Source: Quercus robur (lineage: Eukaryota; Streptophyta; Magnoliopsida; Fagales; Fagaceae). From it: a stretch of 64,000 nt of DNA. Shown here one piece after another: positions 34,620-46,428 of this stretch. The DNA is taken from the NCBI RefSeq assembly GCF_932294415.1, contig NC_065544.1, positions 29,341,210 to 29,405,209 on the forward strand, written 5' to 3'. The notes below the pieces were generated by a model. That model had not been told where the DNA came from. It worked only from the letters and a program-made list of their open reading frames with translations, and did not search any database. How positions within the stretch are numbered: position 1 is the stretch's first letter; each line of letters begins with the position of its first letter. The position numbers were made by a program, and so were the translations under genes.

Positions 34620-37088
34620 GGTTGTGTCTGGGCTGCGATCTCGAGTGGCTGCTGATTCGTCATGAAGGACTGAAGCTGGAGGTCCTCGCCGAGCTGGTCA
34701 CCAACACGGGGGTTACTAGAGACTTTCACGTCAACCAGCTCCACGTGAGAGTCAATTTACTCCACTAGCTCCCTCATGCTTGTCGTCTCCTCTTCATCAG
34801 TTGGCCTAGGGGGATTCTTCACTGCTTGGGTAGTGCTTGGGAAGGGGCATCTGACCAGGTTTCCTTAGAGGGGAGTCCTCAGGGACCCCCAAGTCTTGTA
34901 GGGTAGCCAACCAACCCTCCTCAAAACCAAGCTTCTAGGCTTCCAGGATGATAGGCTCGACAGAGTTCTCAATGTCAGCAAATCCCTCATTATACCATTT
35001 GTTCTCGTAGGCTTCCAGAGCTGCTTTCAAGTTAGCCAACTCCCCTTCCCGTGCAGTATTCAAACTCACCACCTCCGCTAGTTTTGTTTGGCCACCTCTA
35101 GCTTAACCTCTAGCTCTAATGATCTTTTTTCTGCTGCCACCTTAGCTTTCTCGGACGCGGCAGCCTTTTTCTCCGCGGTTGCAGCTGCCTTTTCTTTATC
35201 TTTCGTAGTCACCACGGCCATGTTTTAAGGGCCTTCTCCTGACCAACATCTTTGGCCAGATCCTTCAACCGCTCGTCAAGTATATGAGCTAGTTGAATGG
35301 CCTGATGATGCAACAATGATAAGTACAAAAACAAAAAGAATGAGCGTAGAAGTTAGTGGTAAACTAAAAAACAAGAGATTACCGCAATAGTATTCCATTG
35401 CAACCTCCTTCCCATGGTCTCATCTATGCTCTCTTCAAAAGCATTCACATCCTTGGGCAAAAGGAGGCCATGCACTAAACTTTGCCCAACACGGCCTCCC
35501 TCACCTTTATCCTACACATGCACACTTGCGATTGCAGAAAGGGGCTTGCCGTCCAGTTGAAATATGGGTCGCCACTCCGGTGCCGCTCAGGAGGTCGATG
35601 CCACGTTCATCTCGATCTGAGTTGGTGGCTCCTAGATTACGATGCCTCCTAATGGTCGGGGAGGAGTCTTGAAGGGTGCTTCAACCGAGCCAATGGGGGT
35701 TTGCTCAGAACTACGTTGCCTCTTTCGGGTTTTTCTGGAAGGAGGACGAGGAGGAGGAGGAGCTTGAGCATGGCCTTGAGGTGGTTGCTGCTGCGTGGCT
35801 GGCTGGGTGCCAGGCACAAAATGGCTAACTATCACTATCCTTCGTGTCACCATGTCTTTAACTCAATTGGATTCAATATCAGAGCCAATATGTTCAGCTA
35901 CTTCTTCCTCGGCTTCTTGAACGAGTGCTTTAGGTTCGGCGGGTTCCTCGGGTTTGATAGGGGACTCAAGTTGAACTAGGGCTTCAAGCTGCACAAGCAC
36001 ATGTGCCTGTTCGCGGCAGTGTTGAGACATGTGTTCAGCTGACTCATCACGTATGGTTGCAAGTTCGTCCGAACATGTGTATTGCGGACCAAGGTCACGG
36101 GCTTCACCTATTGTGAGCCTTGAGGGAAAGAAATTTGTGTACCGTACGTCAATGTATGAAAGGAGGGGATTGTCAACCAGCAAAGCCTAGCTGAATGCTT
36201 ACCAAGTAGAGTACACAAGATCAACGCTGAGGATTAAATGAGATACTCAAAGTTGTCCATCCCAATGTACAAAAATTTTTGACCTAAGCACAAAATTTAG
36301 GTCCCGAACGTGCACTATTCTAAGATCCTTCTTGAACCTTTTGCTCTCTACACGGAAATAGCATAAGAATTGATTATTAATTGCCTGATCAACTCAAAAT
36401 TGACAGATTAATAAAATCAAATTAAGAAAATATGTACGAGACCGACCAATATCACGCGGTGAGAACGCACAGGGGAGCTCCTCGGCAAACCAGTTGCCGT
36501 TCACCCATACAAACTCTCTAGCTGAGTTCCTATTCGAGTTGGGCAGGCATGAAATAAGCTGTACCCTCATGTCTCTGGTTTTCAAGTAGTAGTCTGAGTC
36601 GATATTGCTGCACAATCTATACATTTAATTAATGTCATGGTAGTCCAAGTGCAAGCCGAACAACTGGTTCAGCCTACTGACACAACTCACCATTCAGTAA
36701 AAGTTAAGGGGCAATTGGTCGAGACACAGACCGTGAAAACTAAGTGTACCTATGACGAGGGGGTCAACGGGGAACCTAATCCCACCCTCAAAAATTGCCA
36801 ATAAGGGAAAAAAAATCTGTATTTACACCACGGCGCCTTTGGATGTCGATATCACCCTCATGACAGTAGGCAATATCAACATCCTCAAGGACGTTTTAGG
36901 TATCCCTAAAGGTAGCCAATGAGGCTTCTGAGGAAAGGAGATGAGAATAGCCCATTTTCTAAGGTAAGATTCCTAGAACTACAATTACGATAAAATAGAA
37001 AGAAATAAAACAAATAGAAGGAAAGGGAAAAGGGACTTACTGAAGGCTCTAAAGAAGAAGGATGTTTTGGGCTAGAAGACGAATGCAC
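34620..37088 (-). pseudogene. Antisense gene of the Tat element (putative gypsy-type transposon domain)
   Basis: Read on the minus strand from an ATG at 37088 (MHSSSSPKHPSSLEPS), with a likely intron starting GTAAGT at 37040. The next recognisable piece (about 36830-36400) contains GIRFPVDPLVIGTLSFHG, LDYHDIN, DYYLKTRDMRVQLISC and NGNWFAEELPC, which resembles the Pfam family called putative gypsy-type transposon (PF04195). Then comes an acidic, Pro-rich stretch (36183-35632), and a Lys/Ala/Glu-rich coiled coil at about 35220-34900 (DKEKAAATAEKKAAASEKAK). Stops and shifts occur throughout. Antisense genes between integrase and the 3' LTR are known in Tat elements; the function is unknown. Confidence 0.55.
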
Positions 37089-37431
37089 AGAGTGTATGCT
37101 TGGCAGAGTAAAAGCCTAGAAAATGGAGAATGCAAAAGTGAAGGAAAGACTCATAAATGGCTATTTATAGAGGTCGAAGGGGGAAATAAATGACATATAA
37201 TAATTGAGGGGCGGGAAACCCTATGAATCCTTATCATAACTGCCACACGCGCGCCGCCTCAGTTCACAAACCATCAAATAATGATGATGGCTGAACCAAC
37301 TGACAAATGTAGCGCGCCTTTTGAGGGCACATTAATTAGTTTTTCAACCGCCCAATATCCACCCGATGAGCTTCTCGGACGGCTATTGCCTCTTGGGTTC
37401 CTTGATTCGTTCCCGAAAGCCAGACACGAAT

Positions 37432-37445
37432 CAAGGGGGGACTAA
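37432..37445 (+). other. Polypurine tract of the Ty3/gypsy element
   Basis: CAAGGGGGGACTAA directly before the 3' LTR, the usual plus-strand primer position. Confidence 0.75.
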
Positions 37446-38112
37446 TGTACGACACTGTGATACCTAGGCCTAGCTGGTCCTTGGATCCTGACTCAACAGT
37501 GTGACCTATGGCATCAACCTCTTTCTTCCTAAGGCCCAAGCCCGAGCCCACAAAAGTCACTACCCCAGGCCTCACATTGCTCGAAAGCTTGAGGAGTGGA
37601 TAATTTCAATTAGCATGCACCCTCTTCCGCCACCTGGGCATTGCTCGACAAACCACATCTCGAGCAAGTAAAAAGGCGCTCAGGGACACCATCTCTTGTA
37701 TGCCGGCCAGTGCCTTGCTGAATATCTTTGTCGAGTATATCTACTGAAGTGGGAACCATTTCCAAAGCCATTCTCACCACACCCCACTCCCACCTAAACA
37801 CCCACTTACAATTAACGGCATTGGACCTCCTATTGCACTAACGTTTGAGGTAATCATAGTCTCTCCACTAATTATTAGGCTATAAATACGAGAAGTTGAG
37901 GATGAAAAGGGGTTGAAGGGTTGAGAGAAGAAATGAGGAGTAGAGGGAGCAATAGAAAAGTGGTTGTAGTGAGAGAAGAGGAATTCTTAAGGGAGGTTAC
38001 TGTGTTGGGTCTCTGTGCTAGGAACTACCCAAAGTAGGAAATTTAAAGCCCATATCACAAATAGATTGTGAGCCCAAGTGAGAACCAACCAACCTCAATT
38101 TTGGCACCCACA
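37446..38112 (+). repeat. 3' LTR of the Ty3/gypsy element
   Basis: 667 bp, starting TGTACGACACTG and ending GCACCCACA, with the same TATA region (ggctataaatacgag). It is 12 bp longer than the 5' LTR owing to small indels near its start and middle. Confidence 0.9.
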
Positions 38113-38442
38113 ATAGTTTATTCTCTTTCTTGCACTTGCACCTTACATGTGTATATTAGAATTCAAATAAAAATAAAATCATTTTAATTATAAAAAGTAT
38201 AAAAATACATGAGTTTATCTGTTATTTTTCTTGAAAATATCACAAAACTTATTAAAATTACATATTAAAATAGATTAAATACTTAAATACTTGGTTTTTG
38301 AAAATATTTTTTGATACCAAACTAAAATAAAAGCATATCACAAAATTTGAATATAAAAAAGAAATGAGAAAAATACTCAAAATCCCTATGTGGATCTCAT
38401 GTAAAATACATACTCCATTAAGATTTTTTTTCCCCCGTTTTT

Positions 38443-38960
38443 GAGGTGCATAGGAGTAGTTCTACTGCTCATGCTCTTTTCTTCCCCGTTTTTATTCATC
38501 GGATTCTTTTGCATCTTGGTTTAGTTGAGTTTCTAGCGTCTAAGCCTATCCATATCATAGCTTCTATAGGTGCCACATTTCTTAGGTAGAGGGCTGCTCA
38601 GATGAGAGCGAGCTCTAAACACCCTTGGGTAAAGCCTTCTGGTGTCGCACCTCCTCCTCCATCTTCTACAAGTGATACTATGGCTGAGGAGTCTATTGAT
38701 CCTGCTGCTACTGCTACTGTTGCTGATGTTCCTCCACCTTCTACCTCAGATGATTCAGACATTTGACGTATGTTGGAGACTGTCATGACTGTTCAGGTGG
38801 CTCATGGTCAAATTTTGGTGGACATGCTTGATGAGCTTCGTGCCTTGCAAACAGATTTGGAGCATTTGAGACGGTCACCTCCGCCGCCTCCTTTTGATGA
38901 TGGATTATGATTGTCCTTTGGCATTTCGTCACAAAAAGGGGGAGTACATATGTAGAGGAG
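38443..38960 (+). pseudogene. Retrotransposon-derived coding tail
   Basis: One frame reads EVHRSSSTAHALFFPV, then HRILLHLGLVEF, IGATFLR, a stop, RAAQMRASSKHPWVKPSG, a Pro/Ser/Thr/Ala-rich linker, and MLETVMTVQVAHGQILVDML with DLEHLRRSPPPPP. It is broken by TAG (where Gln fits), TGA and TGA. It resembles proteins of unknown function often seen in plant LTR elements; I cannot assign an activity. Confidence 0.5.
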
Positions 38961-39473
38961 TTTTTGTAGTTAGGGGGAGCTTTTTGGATTTTTTGTATTT
39001 GTGGAGCTTGTGAAGCTATTAGATTGTATCTAGGTGCTTCATTGTGTATTTGCATTTTTTGGCTCATGATGTATTCTTTGTTTTGATTGAGTTGATTAAG
39101 TTATTCATGATAGGGGGAGATACATTGTTTGTATATGTTTCTTGTTTTACATTGCTTGTTGATTTATATTTATAAGGTTATTCATGATATATATCTTTAT
39201 TTTGTGTCTTGTTAAATCAAGAAGATATTTATGTTTTACTTGTATTTTCCACACATGCGTTTATACGTTTGTTGAGTATTTCAAGAAATATACAAGTTGA
39301 TTCAATCGTGCTACTGTCTACACTTGCAATTGATAGTAGTAGTTAGGTTGAATGTGTTGTGTTGGGCAATATTTTTGTAATGGGTTGTTTTTGTAAACTT
39401 TGAGCATATATATATATATAATTTTTTTTTTTTTAAAGTTTGTGTTTTGTCACAGATTACCTAAGGGGGAGTT

Positions 39474-40306
39474 TGTTGGGTTTTAAGACTTTAGGTTTAA
39501 ATGTATTAGAACTTCAATTTGTAATGTTGGCAAACCATAATCAAAACATTTTAGTCTTTGTTTTAGACTTGCTCAAAGTATGTTTATATGTAAAGTTGGA
39601 ATCAAGTGTTCTGCAGGATTTACTGTGTAAATCTGCCTGGCTTGATCGATTGAAAATTAGGCTCGATCGATCGAAGCTTGTGCAGATTGTTTTTCTGCAG
39701 AATTTTCCAACTCAGCCCAAGCCCGTTTGACTTGTAGGGTTTTATATTTTGTCTTAAGTATAAAAGGGGAAACCCTCTCCACGTTTTTAGGTTGCTTCTT
39801 ATGCTGTGTGTGTGAATCTTTTGTGAGATCAAGAGGTGGTTGCCTTCACACATACTTAGGGTTTCCAAGATTCAAGATTATGTCAAGAACTTGGTGATCG
39901 ATTTAGTTGCTGCTTTAAGAGTTTAAAGATACACAAGCGGGTGTGCTTGTACTTGTTGGGAATTCAAGAAAGAAGTAGTCCATGGAGTCAGAGCTATCAT
40001 GGGGTCATGGTAGTAAGTTTCCTACTCGAGGTAGCAATAGGATGTCAGTGGTCTAAGTCGCTGTTGTGCAAACTTCAATTCTTTTATAATGGATTCATTT
40101 TTAACTTGAGGATAGCTAGGTTAAATCCTCCCCAGGTTTTTTACCAGTTTGGTTTTCTTGGGCTATCATATTGTTGTGTTCTTTATTTTTCACACTTTGC
40201 AATAATATGATATATGTGTGTTAACCTATACTTGATAATTTGACTAAGTAATCATTTGGCTAATTACCTAGGTTAATCTGGTTGTGTTTTAAGGGGTCTA
40301 AAAACA
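39474..40306 (+). repeat. 3' LTR of the truncated element, 833 bp
   Basis: Starts TGTTGGGTTTTAAGAC and ends GGTCTAAAAACA, which are inverse at the tips. It has a 'aagtataaaaggggaaa' TATA region near 39759 and a 'gctcgatcgatcgaagc' palindromic motif near 39660. The polypurine tract abuts it. Confidence 0.8.
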
Positions 40307-40539
40307 AACAATTTTTTTCCATAATTGTTTTATTTGAGATTATGTGTGCCATTATTAAATGAGCTGAGAAACAATAAATACAAAAAGAGAGAGAGTTAAT
40401 AATTAAGTAAATGGTAGAATATATATTTCCATATAAAGATATAATCATAATAATGTCTATTACTAACTACTAAAGGGAAGTTTTTGTCCCTTTAATCTAC
40501 TTGCAAAAGTTAACCACATAACATTTAACACTATATCCC

Positions 40540-40547
40540 TATAAATA
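40540..40547 (+). promoter_or_regulatory. TATA box of PR1-c
   Basis: TATAAATA in 'tatccctataaatac', identical in context to PR1-e (51711), which shows that PR1-c and PR1-e are closer to each other than to PR1-a and PR1-b. Confidence 0.6.
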
Positions 40548-40953
40548 CCCCCATTAATTTACGCACATACCTTATTTTTCCACTAATCAATTGACATTTT
40601 ACTTCGCATTTTAGGTCACAAACTAAAATGGGGTTGTGTAAGATATCACTAGCTCTTGTATTTTCCTTGGGCTTAACCCTAGTCCATCTCTCCCATGCCC
40701 AAAGCTCCATACAAGACTACCTCATTGTCCAAGAATGTAGCTCGTGCAGAGGTGGGATATCAACCACTGATTTGGGATAATAAAGTAGCAGCATATGCAC
40801 AAAACTATGCTAATTAGCATATTGGCGATTGCAATCTTGTGCACTCTAGTGGACCATATGGTTAAAACATTGCAGTGGGTGGCAATGACCTTTCAGGCAG
40901 AGAAGCTGCGAATTTGTGGGTGGCTGAGAAGCCCTACTATGACTACGTACAAC

Positions 40954-42367
40954 CAGGGATGGAACTACCTTAGGGCTAAGGGGGGCCATTCCCGCCCCCC
41001 CCCCCCCCCCCCAAGCCTTTGAAAAGAAATCCCATAGTATTATATTTACCCAAAAAATTTACTTTTAGCTCTATAATTTATATACTTGGCCCTCCTACCC
41101 AAAAAATTGACATGCTGACCCATAAATCTCAAAAATAGATAACAAGAAAAATCTTTTTTTTTTTAAAAAAATACATATCCAGACAATAAGAAAAATATTT
41201 GGACAAATCATAAATTTGGTCTAAGCAAAAACAATAACAACAAATCAATTACAAATCCTAGTAAAACAAATCACGAAAACCCAATAACTTTTACCCAATT
41301 TTTCCCTCTCATTTGAGAGCTCTATGCCCCACTTAAATGACTCCACCTTATAGCCACAAAGACAACTCTTATACCACTGATCGCTCCATCCACACACTAG
41401 TTAATCACCAACAGCTTGGATCAGTTGGTGCCTTTAACTCAACCAAAGGGAAAAAAAAATTATTTATTTTTTGAATGGTAGAATTTTTTTGATTTTTAAT
41501 TTTTTTATTAACATTGGGACAGACTTGGCATGCATGCATTAATGGTAATACATGTGTGAAACAATAACAATCTATTGTTTTGTGCCTTACCTAAACTGCC
41601 ACCAAAGTATGTGTGAGATTAGTCTATTGGTAATAAATTTTGCGACTTAACTAAATTAATATAATGATGGGAAAAGCTTTATTATTTACTTAGTTAAAGA
41701 CTCAAATTTACTGTTCATTATCATGTGATTGTTTAATAGATCTCTTTTAATTTTTAATTTTTTTTACTATTTTTTCAAACTTGCAATTTTTCAAAGGAAA
41801 AAATCTCAACCATACCAAGACACCAATAATTGTCTTACCCTTTATTTCGTTGACTATTAATGCATGATATTTATTAACCATTATTTTAGCTATTTTATTA
41901 ATATAATGCTTGACATAGATTTAAACTTTTAACTATAGTTTTTTTGTTTTTTGTTTTTGTTTTTTTTTGGGTTTTTTTTTTTTTTTTTTTGTTTTTGGTT
42001 TTTAAGAACCTTTTAACCATATATATAGCATTATGAAGTTATTAGTTATAAAATTATGTGAAAAGAATACATTTTTTTTTTTTAATTTATAATGTCGATA
42101 GAATAAAGAATCGGACTAATCTTGGTCAAACCTTGAAAATATTAGGACGTGTCAATTGACTTACAAAACTCTTGATTATAAATTGTCATTTGTGATTTAA
42201 AAAATAAAAATAAAAAATACAAATAATTAAAAAAATTAATGCTAATAATGCATCGTTGTCAACCTCTAGTATTGATATTTCAATTTTTTAAAATCTTTGA
42301 ACAAAAAACTTCGGCCCCTTCCCCACCCCCCCCACCCCCTAAAGTTTGAATCCTGGTTCCATTGCTG
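40954..42367. mobile_element. Non-autonomous hAT element, 1414 bp
   Basis: Tips CAGGGATGGAACTACC and, read backwards from the right, CAGCAATGGAACCAGG are hAT-like inverted repeats. The 8-bp flanks CGTACAAC (40946-40953) and TGTACAAC (42368-42375) differ only at a C-to-T change in a CpG. Subterminal C-runs (40995-41013 and 42313-42339) mirror each other. The interior is AT-rich without transposase. It splits PR1-c between Tyr and the Asn-Ser-Asn-Ser segment. Confidence 0.85.
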
Positions 42368-42509
42368 TGTACAACTCTAATTCTTGTATTAGTGGGGAGT
42401 GTGGCGACTATATTCAAGTAGTTTGGGTGAATTCACTTCGTATAGGATGTGCTAAAGTGAGATGCAACAATGGAGGGACATTCATTGTCTGCAACTATGA
42501 TCCCCTTTG

Positions 42510-44986
42510 TAGACACTAGATTTTGCACCCATAATTTAATCTTGGAAGATGGCTAGAGTGACCATTCATATACCCAAAATTTAGAGTTGCATTACATGCA
42601 TTAATCCATTCATTGCATATCATAAAAATGATCTTGAGATTTTGACAATCGCGATGGTATGTCCGATTCCTGAATAAGACCGTCGGATTGAAAGATATCA
42701 CAAGATTAAGTTTTCACAGTTTGCATTCATTTTTTTTTTTTTTTTGGTGGAACCAATTACGCTTGATTAATTTAAATTAATTTTGATTGGTTAAACAATT
42801 AAAATTAATTAAATAATTTTGTGATTGGTTGTTGGTTAGTGTAAAAAATAGGCCTGCTTGCATGAGAATAAAGTGGATAATCAGATAACAAAGAAGTTGT
42901 GGATAGTCAAGTCTTTTTGGAATATTTATATAAAAGATAATTATCATTTTAAAGACCTGAATATCAAGAAAGAGGGATTAAATTTTAGAACACGAATCAA
43001 AAACGCGTTTAGGTGCAATTTTCGGCTAAAAAAACCTCAAAAAAGGAGTCCAAATCGAACCAAAACTCAAATGCGGGTCTTGCACCCAAGAGGGCCTATC
43101 GGCACTTCCCAAGTGCCGACTAGCCTAAATGCTCTGCCTGGCCTGAGAACATCCTAATTGAGATAAAGCCTATCTTTTTGACTTTTTAGAGATAAGGATG
43201 CGTTCCAATTTATATCTGATCTCATTTAGCTTATTTTTTAAGAATCCCAACCTCTATAAATAGAGGAAAAAGATCAGAATTAAGGGCTCTTCTTTTTTGA
43301 CTTCTCTGCTCCCCTCACGTTAAAGAAGTTCTACAGGCTTTTGCTTTAAGAACTTCTTTTTTGTACGTAAAGTATTTTAGACCTCAAAGAAGTGAAAATT
43401 TCTTTGATTTCTAAAATATTCTTTTATTTGAAGAGCATGCTCATGCAAGAGGTATTTAGTTATATTCTTCTATCTGTTTTTCCTTTCCATTAATTAGTAT
43501 GTTGTGATTGTTCGTTGCATGAATGCGGTTAATATGTTTGATTTTTATTGTGCCTTGTTCTTAATTCATGTTTGTCGTGCTTATATACTTAGTTGAAATT
43601 TTCTTTGACATGTTCTTTAGTTGATTGATTGTTTTAATTTTTTTCTTTGTTTTCAAAATCTACTAATGATCAACAAAGCTTTTTTATTTTTATTTTTTAA
43701 ATTCAAAATTGATATGTATTTTCATTAAATACAGATCTGAATTTTTTGGTCTTAAAACTGATCTCTATTTTCATTAAATACAAATCTAAATTTTTCCTAG
43801 TCTCAAAACTGATTTGAATTTTCATTAAATACAGATCTGAATTTTTTCTGGTCATAAAATTGATTTGTATTTTCCTTAAATACAGATCTGAATTTTTTTT
43901 TCTGGTCACAAAATTGATCTGTATTTTCATTAAATACAGATTTGAAAAATTTTCTTAAGAATTTTTCTTTTTCATAAAATTGTAGATTTTGAAATTTGAA
44001 AGAAAGAATTAAGAGTTAGGTTAAAGTCTTTCTTTTTAATATGTGATGCATGCACAGTAAGTTTGTCTCATGAATGTGAATCCTCTTTTAAAAGTCTTAT
44101 TTATTTACTTTCAAAAACAGATTTGATTTTTACAAATCAAATCTCAATTTTATTTATTTATTTATTCATTTTTTTAACTTTTCAAAACAGATCTGATTCT
44201 TTTTAACAAAATCTCTTCTTTTTATTTTTTATTTTTTTTATTTATCCTTTAAGAAAAAAGATATGATTTTTACAAATCAAAAAAAATTTTTTGTTAACTT
44301 TACAAAAAAAAAAAAAAATCTCATTTTTTTTTTAACTTTACCAAAAAAAAAATCTAATTTTTCTTGATAAAATCTCATTTTTTCCTTTACAAAAATAGAT
44401 CTAATTTTTACAAATCAAATTTCATTGTTTTTTTTTTTTAATCTTTTAAGACAGATTTGATTTTTCTTTAAAAAGAGGATATTATTCATAAGGAAAATTT
44501 GTTTAAATTAATTTTTGTCAAGCGTTTGTCATGTGTGCTATAACATATCATCCAACATCATACAAAAAGGGTATATAATGGTCATTAGAGTCTAGAAGAC
44601 CAAACTCTGTCTGGACGAAATGGGTGCCTAACGTCTTCCCATTCTATAACCTGGCTCTCGAACTTAGGATTTTGGATAGGTAGACTAGTATTTTGTCTTT
44701 AATTTTGGTAGAATGTAATTAGGACCAAAGCTTTTTATTTTATTTTATTTTTTGCATAGATTGTAACTAGGACCAAAGCCTTGTAAGGTTAATCTACCAA
44801 AATTTACTTTTTTATTCAATCAATGACATTTGATGTATTTTGAATATGTAATTGTATTTATTTTTTCTTATTTTTTTGGTATAAAAAAAAAGTGGCGACT
44901 TTACACCACTACCCATAAGAGAGGTTCCTTAAAACACCCAAATCTCTTTTTGAAAGCACCCAAGCCTCTCACACCCCTAGCATCTA
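42510..44986. mobile_element. LTR-like insertion (probable long solo LTR), 2.5 kb
   Basis: Found because PR1-c sequence stops at 42509 and resumes at 44987. The 5-bp direct repeat CTTTG (42505-42509 and 44987-44991) brackets it. The tips TAGACACTAG and, inverted from the right, TAGATGCTAG are similar; the left could also be read as TGTAGACACTAG starting at 42508. A TATA box (cctctataaatagagg) near 43252 followed by transcribed-leader-like sequence suggests an LTR. No retroviral coding region is present. The exact ends are uncertain by about 3 bp. Confidence 0.6.
43700..43950. repeat. Tandem repeat of about 57 bp, five units
   Basis: Units contain 'ttttcattaaatacagatc', then 'tgaattttttctggtc' and 'aaaattgatttgta'. 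A second, more diverged series with 'acagatctgatttttacaaa' follows at 44115-44460. Both lie within the LTR-like insertion. Confidence 0.75.
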
Positions 44987-45039
44987 CTTTGGTGAGCAGC
45001 CTTACATTAAGCATCTCCCTTCTCCATCTATGACCTAAA

Positions 45040-45389
45040 AAGGGGAACTAGAAGGACATTTTCTAAGACAAATAAATGTAATGCGTGTTAATGTATGTAT
45101 AACATGCCATTGGAAAAGAAGAGTATAAATTGTTAAGATTAATATAGTTCGGAATATAAATTAATTTCTTAATTGAATTGATAAATATTTAATTATTTTC
45201 ACTACACTAATCACACAAATTTTAAATTAATAATTTCATATGTTCCTAAATGTGCTTTTTCCCTTTTGGTTTGAAGTTGTTTCCATTGTTGTCAATATAA
45301 TGAAACTTAAGCAGGAATACTATGATCCTAATCAATTGATTTGCACATAAATTTTAGAAAATAAATACAAAAATTTCATTTTACATAAA
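45040..45389. other. PR1-c downstream flank
   Basis: Begins with 3' UTR sequence shared with PR1-e (agaaggacattttctaaga, aaataaatgtaatg). The rest is AT-rich without features. Confidence 0.5.
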
Positions 45390-45405
45390 TAATTAATGCA
45401 TCACT

Positions 45406-46412
45406 TTTCTTTTTTCTTTTTTTTGACAAAAAAACATGAGCGGATTTTTATTAAGCCCTCGTTTGGGAGGAGGGAATGGAATGGAATGAAAATAAATGGA
45501 ATGAAAAGAATAATTTTAGAATATTCTTCCCTTTCATTGTTTGGGAGTTTTAATGGAGGGAATGGAAAATTCATTCTCTTGTTTGAGAGTTTAAGTGGGA
45601 GGGAATAAAATTGGTAGGAGGGAATACTCATTCCTCTCTATTCCCTTAAAATATCAAATTTTCATTTTCCCTGAAATTGGGAGGAATGGGAGGGAATGAA
45701 ACTAGATTTAATGAATTTTTTTACTAAAACTCCCAAAATACCCCTTTATATTCAACCCTTTATTTTAAAATAGGGGTCTAATCGTAATATTGTCATAAAA
45801 ATATTCAACTCCATTCCCTCTATGTTACTTCCAAACAAGATTACTTACATTCCATTTATTTTCATTCCTTTCCATTCCTTTATTTTAAAATATCCAATCA
45901 AGGTTACCTAATTTGATTCCATTCCAATCTTTGTAATTCCTTTCCATTACTTAAATACATTTCATTCCATTACTTTCCATTCCATTCCCGTATGAACTTC
46001 CAAACGAAGCCTAAGGTAAACTGACTATATCAGCCTGCATTAGAGAAAAAAGTTGTAATGAAATGTCCTCCATCCACACTATAAAAATCTGAGACATTAA
46101 CAGCATATCGAGCCAGAACATGAGCAACTTTGTTACCTTCCCTCTTAGTATGAGAGTAACATGACTGAGAAAAATATCTAGAAATAAACTTAGCATCATT
46201 CGACAACTTTGCATTAGAGGCCATAGAAGAGGCATGGTCACCCAATGACTTAATCACCAGCTCAGAGTCTCTCTCCAGTATAGCACCTGTTATGCCAATC
46301 TCCAGAGCAAACTCCAGTGCACAGATAGTTGCAAAAATCTCAACCTGAGTTGCTTGAAAGTCCTATGATAGTTGTTGAGACAAAGAGCCAATGACTAAAC
46401 CCTGATTGTCTC
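45406..46412 (-). mobile_element. LINE 3' fragment with RNase H-like domain and nested MITE
   Basis: Flanked by a perfect 16-bp duplication TAATTAATGCATCACT (45390-45405 and 46413-46428). On the minus strand the coding part (about 46400-46015) gives EIFATICALEFALEIG, then ERDSELVIKSLGDHASS and SHTKREGNKVAHVLARYAV, the LINE-associated RNase H-like domain. The tail is the T-rich run at 45406-45424 on the + strand. It is 5'-truncated with one stop in the domain. A PIF-like MITE sits in its 3' UTR. Confidence 0.85.
45455..46011. mobile_element. PIF/Harbinger-like MITE, copy D, nested in the LINE
   Basis: Starts GCCCTCGTTTGGGAGG and ends CCAAACGAAGCC inverse-wise, with TAA on both sides (45452-45454 and 46012-46014). 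Arms are built of 'ggaatggaatgg' and 'ccattccattcc'. Its interior differs from copies A to C, so it is another subfamily. Confidence 0.75.
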
Positions 46413-46428
46413 TAATTAATGCATCACT

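Larger units (their letters stand above)
26598..38112 (+). mobile_element. Ty3/gypsy retrotransposon, Tat type, degenerate, 11.5 kb
   Basis: Two similar LTRs (26598-27252 and 37446-38112) flank gag, protease, reverse transcriptase, RNase H, a second RNase H and integrase in that order, then a minisatellite and an antisense gene. The flanks ATATT (26593-26597) and ATAGT (38113-38117) match at four of five positions. The extra RNase H and the antisense gene before the 3' LTR point to the Tat lineage. A solo LTR is nested between protease and reverse transcriptase. All coding parts are broken, so it cannot move by itself. The PR-1 upstream sequence interrupted here resumes at 38118 (matching 12690 onward). 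Confidence 0.9.
38443..40306 (+). mobile_element. 3' end of a second LTR retrotransposon, 5'-truncated
   Basis: A coding tail (38443-38960) is followed by a non-coding region with G-rich runs, a polypurine tract CTAAGGGGGAG and a complete LTR at 39474-40306. No 5' LTR, polymerase or integrase is present on the left. The join at about 38430 lies in PR-1 unit 3 upstream sequence; after the LTR the PR1-c promoter region begins. Lineage is not clear from what is left. Confidence 0.7.
40628..45038 (+). pseudogene. PR1-c, PR-1 pseudogene split by two insertions
   Basis: Three pieces align with PR1-e: 40628-40953 (signal peptide to about the GDC..VHS and WVAEK region), 42368-42509 (NSCISGEC to CNYD) and 44987-45038 (the C-terminus with PSPS and the stop at 45036). 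The 3' UTR is also recognisable to about 45110. The first piece already carries lesions: an extra base near 40733, TAG in place of CAG at the QRIGDC site, and TAA in place of GAA, which removes a CAP tetrad glutamate. A 4-bp addition lies next to the first insertion. The gaps hold a hAT element and a 2.5-kb LTR-like element. It was a PR-1 gene of the PR1-e subtype; no product is expected. Confidence 0.9.

Noticed and set aside
38598-39067. Minus-strand frames opposite the retrotransposon coding tail
   Set aside because: They are shadows of the + strand frame, which has the better protein-like sequence.
39640-39680. GATCGATC-rich palindromic motif as a regulatory site
   Set aside because: It is internal to a complete LTR and probably belongs to that LTR family.
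42508-44982. TG...CA limits for the 2.5-kb insertion in PR1-c
   Set aside because: The flanks CCCTT and TCTAC do not match, while CTTTG on both sides does, so other limits were preferred.
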